Below are positions 36,545-44,403 of a stretch of DNA of 52,972 nucleotides, piece by piece. The stretch is from a bacterium (GTDB taxonomy: Bacteria > Actinomycetota > Aquicultoria > Aquicultorales > Aquicultoraceae). The DNA lies in assembly GCA_902810715.1 (NCBI GenBank), contig CADDYS010000005.1:1-52972 (forward strand), read 5' to 3'. A program made the position numbers and the translations under genes. Within the stretch, counting starts at the first letter, position 1. Every line of letters starts with the position of its first letter. Below the pieces are notes generated by a model. That model made no database searches, had not been told where the DNA came from, and saw nothing but the letters and a program-made list of their open reading frames with translations.

Positions 36545-39536
36545 CAATGTTCTTTACGGCTCGCTCGGGGCGCTCGCAATCGGATTGCTGCTTCTTGCGA
36601 TAGTGGCTCTGCGCAACCCGGTTCAATTTAAGATGGGCGTAAGAAATATCACCAGGCGCCCGGCACAGACAAGCCTGATCGTTCTTGGGCTTATGCTGGC
36701 AACGCTACTTATCTCGGCGGCTCTTGTAACCGGGGACACCATGAGCTACTCGATTAAAAAGACCGCTCTTGAGAGTCTCGGGAACACAGACGTTATTGTT
36801 AAAGTAAAAGGTGATGGAGAAAACGGCAGCCCGTTTGCAGCCGGCAAAGCTCAAGCAACAGATACATATTTTAGCAAAGACAAATATAGCAAAATTAAAG
36901 ATGCTCTCTCGGGAAGTAAGTTGGTCGATGGAATCACGCCGGTTATCAGCGAGCAGCTTCCGGCAATCTCTCCGGATAGTCGCCAGAATGCGCCGAATGT
37001 GACTATCTTAGGTGTCGAGCACAGCTATACCAATGCAATGGGTGTACTAACTGACAAAGACGAGCACAAACTCGATACAGGCAAACTCGACAAAAATGAG
37101 TTGTACATAAACGCCAAGGCGTCCGATAAGCTATCAGCCAACAAAGGTGATGAGATACAGCTCTTCTACGGCACCCGTCCGCACACGGTTAAAGTTGCCG
37201 GAGTGTTTAAGGATGGCAGCCGACCATCAAGCGGGCCCGCCGCAGTCATGCAGATATCCGACCTTCAAACAATTACCGGCAAGGCAGATAAGTATAACGA
37301 GGTTCTAATATCCAACAAAGGTGATGAGATTGAGGGGGCCAAACTCTCCAAGGATGTCGTAAGCAAGATAAAGCCCGCCATTCAGAGCACCAAGCTCCAG
37401 GCGCAGGCCATCAAAGAGAAAGCACTAAAAGATGCAGAAGAAGCCGCCAGCACCTTTACGAGTGTATTCTTAGTGTTTGGCGAGTTCTCGATGGCGGCCG
37501 GTGTCATGCTCATCTTCTTGATATTCGTCATGCTTGCAGCCGAGAGAAGGTCAGAACTTGGCACGCTGAGAGCTCTTGGCTCAAAAAGGCGTGATATATT
37601 AAAGATCTTTGTGTTCGAGGGCACGGTCTATGCGGTACTTGCCGCTGCTGTTGGGGCGGTTCTTGGCCTTGGAGTCGGCTGGGGCATGGTAAAGGTCATG
37701 GCTAAGGCGTTTGCAAGCATGGATGCCTTTACCCTTGCTTACCACTTCAACCCAAAGAGCCTTGTCATCTCATATGCGATGGGTGTTGTTACCACATTTG
37801 TTGTGGTCGTTACCTCAGCTTGGAAGGCCGGGCGCGTAAACATCGTCCGCGCCATCCGCGATATCCCGGAGCCGAAAAAACAAGGCAGAACTATAAAGTC
37901 GCTTATTCTTGCAATTGCTCTGGTGATTATCGGAGCCATGATGATTCCCGCCGGTCTTAAGGCAAAGCAAGCCGCACCGTTTGACTTGGGCGTCTCTTTT
38001 ATAATCGTCGGGCTGCCGCTACTGGCGCGCTATTTCCGCTTGCCCGAGAGAGCGGCGTTTACCATAGCAGGTATCGGCCTTCTGGCGTGGTGGCTCCAGC
38101 CGGAAGGCACTCTTCAGAAAATCATCCCTTCCATGCCCGAGCTTAAGTCGGGAATGGAGATGTTTTTCCTCTCCGGCATAGCGATTGTCGCCGGTGCAAT
38201 CTGGGTGGTTATGTATAACTCGGACATTCTTCTCTCTGCGGTCGTCGCAATATTTGGGCGCGTAAAGGGAATGCCGCCGATGCTTAAAATTGCCGTGAAC
38301 TATCCGATGAGGAATCGCTTTAGAACAGGCATGGCGCTTGCGATGTTTTCACTGATCATCTTTACGATGGTGTTTATGGGCACGCTTCTGCCCGCGTTTT
38401 TCTCGATTTACAACGACGTCGATAGGCTCTCGGGAGGATTTGATATCCAGGCCTCAACCGGTTATGCCAACCCGATAACCGATATCTCCAAGTCGCTCGA
38501 TAAAAAAGTAAAGTATGTAGCCAAGGATGATTTTGAAGCGATAGGTAGTATGGCGATGACGGGGGCTGAACTGCGCCAGAAAGGTGCCAAAAGCAAGAAG
38601 TGGGTCTCGTATGCGGTCCAGGGTGTCGATGATGGCTATGCAAAAAATGTTAACTACCGGTTTGCGATGAGAAGCAGTGAATACAAAACCGACACGCAGG
38701 TCTGGAAGGCGCTTCGTAATAACAGGGGATATGCCGTAGTGTACGCAAGTCTTGTCCCAACCAAGGGCAACTACAACATGGGCGATAAAAAGCCCGACTT
38801 TATGCTAAGCGGTTTCTACCAGGAAGACAAGAAGATTCCCGCCAACACTTACATAGAAGTTAAAGACCCGGCTACGGGTAAGATAAGCAAGCTCAAAGTG
38901 ATCGGCGTCCTTGAGACGTGGGCGTTTTATACCTACAACAGCGTTATCACATCACAAGATACACTCAAAGATATGGTAGTGATGCCTGTTGCTCCGACAT
39001 CGTTCTGGTTCAAGGTAAAGGATGGCGTGGGTGTTGATAAGGCGGCCAAGTCGCTTGGCAAGGCGTTTTATGAGAATGGGATGAATACCACAATCACCGA
39101 GAACAGCATCCGCGACCAGATGCAGGCTCAGATGATGATTAACAACTTGCTACAATGGTTCATGGGCCTCGGGCTGGTGGTCGGTATCGCCGCGCTCGGC
39201 GTAATTGCGGCCCGCTCGGTTGTCGAGAGGCGCCAGCAGATCGGGATGCTAAGAGCGATCGGATTTAAGCGCGGCATGGTGCAAAGCACGTTTATCCTTG
39301 AATCATCATTTGTCGCCGTCCTCGGCATCGCAATAGGCTCGGTGCTGGGTTTAAGCCTCTGTTACAACGTGGTCGGGTTCCTCGCTAAAGAGATGCAGGG
39401 GCTTGAGTTTACATTGCAATGGCAGAGCGTGCTCGGGATCGCGGCCATATCATACATCGCCTCGCTTTTGACGACATACCTGCCGGCAAGGCAAGCATCG
39501 AAAGTGTACCCGGCAGAAGCGCTCAGGTATGAGTAA
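36516..39536 (+). CDS. Large FtsX-family ABC transporter permease
   Basis: The 1,006-residue membrane protein has hydrophobic helices at about residues 12-32 and 48-70, an extracytoplasmic MacB-like domain (about 75-310), a first FtsX core (about 325-450, 'AAERRSELGTLRALGSKRRDI'), further helices at about 455-575, a second periplasmic-like domain (about 635-855) and a second FtsX core (about 870-1000, 'VVERRQQIGMLRAIGFKR'). This duplicated plan is common in Gram-positive lipid or peptide exporters. GTG start, coupled to the ATPase gene. Substrate unknown. Confidence 0.88.
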   Translation: MEKLFGLPINNVLYGSLGALAIGLLLLAIVALRNPVQFKMGVRNITRRPAQTSLIVLGLMLATLLISAALVTGDTMSYSIKKTALESLGNTDVIVKVKGDGENGSPFAAGKAQATDTYFSKDKYSKIKDALSGSKLVDGITPVISEQLPAISPDSRQNAPNVTILGVEHSYTNAMGVLTDKDEHKLDTGKLDKNELYINAKASDKLSANKGDEIQLFYGTRPHTVKVAGVFKDGSRPSSGPAAVMQISDLQTITGKADKYNEVLISNKGDEIEGAKLSKDVVSKIKPAIQSTKLQAQAIKEKALKDAEEAASTFTSVFLVFGEFSMAAGVMLIFLIFVMLAAERRSELGTLRALGSKRRDILKIFVFEGTVYAVLAAAVGAVLGLGVGWGMVKVMAKAFASMDAFTLAYHFNPKSLVISYAMGVVTTFVVVVTSAWKAGRVNIVRAIRDIPEPKKQGRTIKSLILAIALVIIGAMMIPAGLKAKQAAPFDLGVSFIIVGLPLLARYFRLPERAAFTIAGIGLLAWWLQPEGTLQKIIPSMPELKSGMEMFFLSGIAIVAGAIWVVMYNSDILLSAVVAIFGRVKGMPPMLKIAVNYPMRNRFRTGMALAMFSLIIFTMVFMGTLLPAFFSIYNDVDRLSGGFDIQASTGYANPITDISKSLDKKVKYVAKDDFEAIGSMAMTGAELRQKGAKSKKWVSYAVQGVDDGYAKNVNYRFAMRSSEYKTDTQVWKALRNNRGYAVVYASLVPTKGNYNMGDKKPDFMLSGFYQEDKKIPANTYIEVKDPATGKISKLKVIGVLETWAFYTYNSVITSQDTLKDMVVMPVAPTSFWFKVKDGVGVDKAAKSLGKAFYENGMNTTITENSIRDQMQAQMMINNLLQWFMGLGLVVGIAALGVIAARSVVERRQQIGMLRAIGFKRGMVQSTFILESSFVAVLGIAIGSVLGLSLCYNVVGFLAKEMQGLEFTLQWQSVLGIAAISYIASLLTTYLPARQASKVYPAEALRYE

Positions 39537-40671
39537 TATGAACCAGCAACTCTTTTTTACTACAACCGCAAAAGGGGTTGGGCCGGTGCTCGCCGATGAA
39601 ATGCGGGCACTCGGCTTACATAACGTAAAAGAAGAAACCGGCGGTGTTGGCTTTACCGGCACACTCGAAGATGCCTATAAAGCCAACCTCTGGCTTCGCA
39701 CGGCAAACCGCGTGCTCATGCCGGTACTCAACTTCGATTGCAAATCCGAAGACGAACTCTATGGCGGCGTGCGCCAGATTGATTGGCGTACGTATCTCAC
39801 CTCCGGGATGACCTTTGCAATCGATGCAAACGTGCGCGACTCCAACTTAAAGCATTCAAAGTATGCCGCACTTAAGGCTAAAGATGCGGTTGTCGACCAA
39901 TTACGCGAGAAACTTGGCACCCGCCCAAATGTAAATCCAGAAAACCCCGATCTTCGGATAAACATCCACATCGTTAAAAACCTCTGTACGGTGAGCCTTG
40001 ATACATCGGGTGAGAGTCTGCACAAGCGGGGATATCGGGTTGCGCAAGTTGCGGCCCCGCTAAAAGAGACGCTGGCCGCCGCCATCGTCGAGTACACGGA
40101 TTGGGACATGAGAAGCCTGCTGATCGACCCCATGTGCGGCTCGGGAACTATTGTAATTGAGACTGCACTGAAGGCGGCAAACATTGCACCCGGTCTCTTA
40201 CGTCGGGATAAATTTGGTTTTCAACGCTGGCTTGATTTTAATAAAGGTGCTTGGGATAGCCTTGCAAAAGAAGCGCAGGAAAAACGAAAAGATAAATTAG
40301 AGACCCGAATCTTTGGCTATGATATCTCAAGCAAGACGATAGAGGCGGCGCAGCTTAACACACGGGCGGCGTTTGTAAGCGACCTCATAACTTTCAAAAA
40401 GCAGGATATAGAGGCGTTGTCTCCGCCGCCAGGTCACGGCGTAATCATTTTAAACCCACCTTATGGCGAGCGACTTGGTCAGAAGAGAGAGCTTGAGCCT
40501 CTTTATAAAACAATCGGTGACGTCTTCAAGAGAAAGTGCAAGGGATATACGGGATATATCTTTACCGGCAACCTTGATCTTGCCAAACACATCGGCCTCA
40601 AAGCCTCAAGGCGCATCATCCTCTATAATGGCCCTATCGAGTCGAGGCTCTTAGAATTTGAATTATATTAG
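39529..40671 (+). CDS. THUMP-domain class I RNA methyltransferase (RlmL/YpsC-like)
   Basis: The 380-residue protein has an N-terminal THUMP RNA-binding region (about residues 45-155) and a C-terminal SAM-dependent methyltransferase fold with 'DPMCGSGTIVIETALKAA' and the catalytic 'NPPYGERLG', typical of N2-guanine 23S rRNA methylation. It overlaps the permease end by 8 nt, so it may be co-translated despite an unrelated role. A second in-frame ATG lies at 39538. Length fits the short RlmL type lacking the RlmK half. Confidence 0.9.
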   Translation: MSNMNQQLFFTTTAKGVGPVLADEMRALGLHNVKEETGGVGFTGTLEDAYKANLWLRTANRVLMPVLNFDCKSEDELYGGVRQIDWRTYLTSGMTFAIDANVRDSNLKHSKYAALKAKDAVVDQLREKLGTRPNVNPENPDLRINIHIVKNLCTVSLDTSGESLHKRGYRVAQVAAPLKETLAAAIVEYTDWDMRSLLIDPMCGSGTIVIETALKAANIAPGLLRRDKFGFQRWLDFNKGAWDSLAKEAQEKRKDKLETRIFGYDISSKTIEAAQLNTRAAFVSDLITFKKQDIEALSPPPGHGVIILNPPYGERLGQKRELEPLYKTIGDVFKRKCKGYTGYIFTGNLDLAKHIGLKASRRIILYNGPIESRLLEFELY

Positions 40672-40798
40672 CTATCTATGCCTAGAAATAACCACTCAAC
40701 TCACCAAAATTGGGGGTATTAAATGGCTAACAACATGCCGATTATTACCCCTAGGGGGTACTTGATAATATATTGACAATATTTTAATGGAGGCGGAT

Positions 40799-42298
40799 AT
40801 GTCGGTTAAGGATATGGTGTTTGGTTTAGTACCTAAATTAGATACTAAGAAAAAGGTTGAAGATGATAAGGATTGCTATAACGAGAGATCGTTGTTAGAA
40901 GGAATACCCGACCCTCTATTTGTCGCCGATAAGGACCTAAATATAACCTATTTCAACGATGCAGTTGCAAACCTCACCGGATACGCACCAGAGGAAGTAA
41001 TCGGCAAAAAATGCCGCGATATATTTAAATCCAACATCTGCGACACCGGTTGCGCCATTAAAACTTGCATGCAGACAAAGAAAACCATCAAGGGCGCGGA
41101 GGTTGTAATTACGAGAAGAAACGGGGAACCGGTTACTATTTTGGCCAATGCCGCGCCGATTAGAGACAACGCGGGCAACATCGTGGGCGGCATGGAGACG
41201 ATGCGCGATATCACAGAGGAGAAAAAGCGCGAGAAGATGATACATGAGGAAGCCGAACGTTCCCGCACCAAGATTTACGATGCGATATTTGCAACAGATA
41301 CCGATCAAAACATAACGTATTTTAATGAGGCCGCAGAGAAGCTGACCGGTTACTCAAAGGCGGAGGCCGTCGGCAAAAAATGCCACGATATATTTAAATC
41401 CAACATCTGCCATACCGGTTGCGCCATAAAAGGGTACATAAAGAGCGGCGAGCCTATCATGGGTGCCGAGGTTCTCATAAAGGACCGCAACATGCGCGAG
41501 ATACCGGTTATGGCAAGGGCTGATGTCATCCGTGACGAGAGCGGCGCTATCGTCGGCGGCATGGAGATTATCCGCGAAATAACCCAGGAAAAAGAGATGC
41601 TTGGGGAGATCCAATCGGTCTCCGAGAGGTTAAATGCCGCATTTCAGGAACTCACCGTCAACGTAGATCAGATTACGTCGGCCACATCCCAGATCGCTTC
41701 AGCCATCAGCCAAGTAGCACAGGGTGCAGCCGACCAGTCAAACACCGCGGCTAAGGCGGCGACCTCGGTCGAGTACGTCTCAAACGCAATAAACTCGGTG
41801 GTTGAGAGCGCCGAGAACCAGACCAAGAGTATCGCCGAGTTAACCAACGGTATCAACGACATTATTGAAGTCATCGACGATATTGCAAGCCAGACCAACT
41901 TGCTTGCGTTAAATGCCGCAATCGAGGCGGCAAGGGCCGGCGAGCACGGCAAGGGATTTGCCGTTGTTGCCGACGAGGTAAGAAAGCTTGCCGAGAGGTC
42001 TGCCGCAGCGACGGGTGAGATCGGCAACCTTATTAAAGAGATACAGGAGAAAATCGGAAGCATTACCGAGAGCAACGAGAGTAAGACCAAGGAGGTTGCC
42101 GGAGCAACAGCCGAAGTTGTAACCTCTGTGGATACCATTGCTGCAACTTCGCAGGAGTCGGCGGCTTCAGCCGAGGAGGTATCGGCTTCTGCCGAAGAAC
42201 AAAGCGCGACGCTCCAAGAGATATCGGCTGCAGTGCAAAACCTGTCCGGCGTAGCAACCGAGCTGAACTCGTTGCTTGAAAATTATAAGATTGCTTAA
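40799..42298 (+). CDS. Cytosolic chemoreceptor with two cysteine-rich PAS domains
   Basis: The 499-residue protein lacks membrane segments. Two tandem PAS domains (about residues 28-140 and 150-262) share the unusual core '[18 protein letters not shown]', with C-x4-C pairs that might bind heme, metal or form disulfides. The MCP signalling coiled coil follows, with the hairpin tip at '[20 protein letters not shown]' (about residues 360-379). It probably signals to CheA/CheW in response to redox or gas. GGAGG precedes the ATG at 40799, preferred to 40787. No che genes are in this window. Confidence 0.9.
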   Translation: MSVKDMVFGLVPKLDTKKKVEDDKDCYNERSLLEGIPDPLFVADKDLNITYFNDAVANLTGYAPEEVIGKKCRDIFKSNICDTGCAIKTCMQTKKTIKGAEVVITRRNGEPVTILANAAPIRDNAGNIVGGMETMRDITEEKKREKMIHEEAERSRTKIYDAIFATDTDQNITYFNEAAEKLTGYSKAEAVGKKCHDIFKSNICHTGCAIKGYIKSGEPIMGAEVLIKDRNMREIPVMARADVIRDESGAIVGGMEIIREITQEKEMLGEIQSVSERLNAAFQELTVNVDQITSATSQIASAISQVAQGAADQSNTAAKAATSVEYVSNAINSVVESAENQTKSIAELTNGINDIIEVIDDIASQTNLLALNAAIEAARAGEHGKGFAVVADEVRKLAERSAAATGEIGNLIKEIQEKIGSITESNESKTKEVAGATAEVVTSVDTIAATSQESAASAEEVSASAEEQSATLQEISAAVQNLSGVATELNSLLENYKIA

Positions 42299-42340
42299 GA
42301 CCCTACGACCCGCAATATTAAACTCCGAATCATGGAACAT

Positions 42341-42370
42341 GAAAAAGCCAGTTTTTACTGGCTTTTTCGT
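42341..42370 (+). terminator. Intrinsic terminator after the chemoreceptor
   Basis: GAAAAAGCCAG (42341-42351) pairs with CTGGCTTTTTC (42358-42368); the T-run is included in the 3' arm. Symmetry would allow action in both directions. Confidence 0.85.
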
Positions 42371-42410
42371 TTGAAATATGTCCCGGAAGTTATAATATAG
42401 ATGAGGTGCT

Positions 42411-42686
42411 ATGTCGAAGAAAGAACCTTCTCCTCAGAAAATTGGTTTTTTAATGTTTTTATCGGCCTTCTTATTGGGGCTGGTAATATTTTTTGTGTTC
42501 GGCTGGCTAGCCGGGCTTTTCTCACCCCATAAAAGGATAATTGACCTGCTGATCGGGTCCCCCGCAGGCTGGCTAGCCGTATTCGGCGCCACTTTGTTTA
42601 TCTTCTCGCCCATCATCGGCCTAACGGTATGGGCGGTCGACCGCGCTTTTAGATCTGTGGCGGAGCAAAATAAGAAAAGCCAATAG
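42411..42686 (+). CDS. Small two-helix membrane protein, unknown
   Basis: The 91-residue protein has two hydrophobic helices (about residues 12-36 and 51-76) linked by a basic loop (SPHKRIID), and a charged tail. No family is recognised. GATGAGGTGC precedes the ATG. The final codons and stop (AAAAGCCAATAG) form the first unit of an AGCCAATAGCCAA repeat, so the tail may have been reshaped by repeat insertion. It lies between two terminator-like regions, alone. Confidence 0.6.
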   Translation: MSKKEPSPQKIGFLMFLSAFLLGLVIFFVFGWLAGLFSPHKRIIDLLIGSPAGWLAVFGATLFIFSPIIGLTVWAVDRAFRSVAEQNKKSQ

Positions 42687-42715
42687 CCAAGTAGCCAATA
42701 GCCAATGAAAATGCC
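42676..42715. repeat. AGCCAATAGCCAAGTAGCC repeat
   Basis: Three units of AGCCAATAGCCAA(G/T) follow directly from the end of the 91-residue protein and contain its stop codon. They end in AATGAAAATGCC, exactly as the copy near 28,285. Confidence 0.8.
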
Positions 42716-42725
42716 ATCTAAAACA

Positions 42726-42851
42726 AGGGGGACGCTGTTTCCTCTGCGTCCTAACTCATTTCATCTGCATACTTTACCTTGGTTTCTTGCCTTTTCTTAT
42801 TAACGTATTAGTTTTTTATTAGTTTAGGACTCATAGGAAACAACGTCCCCT
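42726..42851. mobile_element. MITE-like element 2 (about 31-bp inverted ends)
   Basis: The 126-bp element begins AGGGGGACGCTGTTTCCTCT and ends with the near reverse complement (42821-42851, AGTTTAGGAC then AACAACGTCCCCT). The ends match element 1 (33,926-34,033), but the centre differs. No ORF inside. It is non-autonomous, and its mobiliser is not in this window. Confidence 0.75.
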
Positions 42852-42928
42852 GCTTTTCAAGTTTGGCATGGGGCAGGGTTTTGATGAGGCCGGAAGCTGT
42901 TTAAATACTTCTAAGAGAGGTAAATATT

Positions 42929-42937
42929 TGCTAAAAT
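42929..42937 (+). promoter_or_regulatory. Extended -10 promoter for the RRM gene
   Basis: TGCTAAAAT, followed by ATA, matches the tRNA-Thr promoter. It predicts a leader of about 118 nt, long and pyrimidine-rich near 42,990-43,010, as in some cold-regulated mRNAs. Cold control is inference. Confidence 0.4.
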
Positions 42938-43061
42938 ATATTCGGTTCTCGTAGAAAGTTAAGGGTTAGGTTAGCAATTTTCTGCATTGTATTTCCTCTC
43001 TCTGTTCTCTCGAGTGGCCGGAAAAATGTTGGGTTTTAAATCCTAAGAAAGGAGCGGCTTT

Positions 43062-43370
43062 ATGGCCACAAAACTCTATGTAGGAAATCTTTCCTACAAC
43101 GTATCTGAAGATGAGCTAAAGGAGGTTTTTGCCTCAAAGGGCACGGTTGTCTCTGCCAATATCGTCACCGATAGGGATTCTGGAAGAAGCAGGGGCTTCG
43201 GCTTTGTCGAGATGGAAGACTCCGGCGCAGCGGAGAGCGCGATCGCTGAGCTTAACGGAAGTGAGTTCCGCGGCAGAAAAATGGTTGTAAACGAAGCAAA
43301 ACCTCGTGAGGAAAGAGCACCGAGAGGCGGAGGATACCGCAGCAGCCTTAACCCGAACAGAAGGTTTTAA
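43062..43370 (+). CDS. RRM-type RNA-binding protein
   Basis: The 102-residue protein is a single RNA-recognition motif with RNP2 'KLYVGNLSY' (residues about 3-11) and RNP1 'RGFGFVEM' (about 44-51), followed by an Arg/Gly-rich tail. Such small proteins bind single-stranded RNA and often rise in the cold. AAAGGAGCGG lies upstream of the ATG, and the 5' leader is long. The stop is 11 nt before the next gene. Confidence 0.92.
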   Translation: MATKLYVGNLSYNVSEDELKEVFASKGTVVSANIVTDRDSGRSRGFGFVEMEDSGAAESAIAELNGSEFRGRKMVVNEAKPREERAPRGGGYRSSLNPNRRF

Positions 43371-43380
43371 GGAGCAACCC

Positions 43381-44403
43381 TTGAGTAAGCTTCCGGACCA
43401 GAAAAGATTTGTCTTTCTTGGCGACGTAATGCTTGGGCGCGGCGTAAATGAGGTCATAAGAAAAGCTCCTACCGGTTATGCCTGGGGTAACACGCTAGAA
43501 ATTATAAAATCCGCCGACTACTCGCTAATAAACCTGGAGTGCGCGCTTACCTACCATGAGAAGAATTGGGCTAAAACCCCGAAAGCGTATTATTTTAGGG
43601 CCGACCCCGGCGTGGCCATCGCTTGCCTCAGGGCGGCGGATATATCCTGCGCCTGCGTAGCCAACAACCACATCCTGGATTTTCAGGAGGAGGGATTGGT
43701 TGACACGCTTAATTTTCTAGACAAAGCCGGTATATGCCATGCGGGGGCGGGGAGGAACCTCTCCGAGGCAAGAGAGCCCGCCTACCGGACGACCGGCAAT
43801 ATCAGGGTTGGCCTGATTGCGTTTACGGATAATGAGCCCGCCTTTGCCGCAACACCGGACTTGCCCGGGGTAGAATACTTACCGGTGTATGCGGATACCG
43901 AGCCCTTCAACTCATTCCTTGAGGCGGTCTTTGAGGCGAAGCGCGCCTGCGATATCTTGATCGTCTCGGTGCACTGGGGGCCGAACATGGAATTTCGCCC
44001 GCCGATTGAGTTTCGTGAGGCGGCGCACAGAATGATCGCTGCCGGGGCGGATATCATCCATGGGCATAGTGCACACAACTTTCAGGGAATTGAGGTATAC
44101 GAAGGCAAGCCCATATTTTATGCGACCGGTGATTTTATTGACGACTACGCAATCGACCCGATCTACCGAAACGACTGGACGTTTATCTTTGTCTTAAACA
44201 TAAGTGGGATGGAGATGGACAGCATTGAGCTATACCCGGTCCACATATCTTTCGCCCAAGCCTTGCTTGCAAAAGGACCTGAGTCTACCTTGATTATGGA
44301 TCGCATGGAGGCAATGTGCGGCGAACTCGGCACCAAGGTCACGCGCCAGAAAGATATGTTGACGATTCAGATAGCGGAGAGGGAGGTTAAGAGAGCAGTC
44401 TAA
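43381..44403 (+). CDS. CapA-family metallophosphoesterase-like protein
   Basis: The 340-residue protein belongs to the CapA/PgsA family (poly-gamma-glutamate synthesis type). Metal-site motifs are 'FLGDVMLGRG' near the N-terminus, 'NLECALT', 'ANNHILDF' and 'VHWG', with 'IHGHSAHNFQGIEVYEGKPIF' later. The start is TTG at 43381 with AAGGAG 6 nt upstream; the longer frame to 43306 overlaps the RRM gene. No signal peptide is seen and no capBC genes are near, so capsule synthesis is not implied. It overlaps the convergent glnD end by 4 nt. Confidence 0.85.
   Translation: MSKLPDQKRFVFLGDVMLGRGVNEVIRKAPTGYAWGNTLEIIKSADYSLINLECALTYHEKNWAKTPKAYYFRADPGVAIACLRAADISCACVANNHILDFQEEGLVDTLNFLDKAGICHAGAGRNLSEAREPAYRTTGNIRVGLIAFTDNEPAFAATPDLPGVEYLPVYADTEPFNSFLEAVFEAKRACDILIVSVHWGPNMEFRPPIEFREAAHRMIAAGADIIHGHSAHNFQGIEVYEGKPIFYATGDFIDDYAIDPIYRNDWTFIFVLNISGMEMDSIELYPVHISFAQALLAKGPESTLIMDRMEAMCGELGTKVTRQKDMLTIQIAEREVKRAV

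Noticed and set aside
43306-43380. N-terminal extension of the CapA-like protein overlapping the RRM gene
   Set aside because: The overlap is out of frame with a conserved RRM tail, and TTG at 43381 has AAGGAG at ideal spacing.
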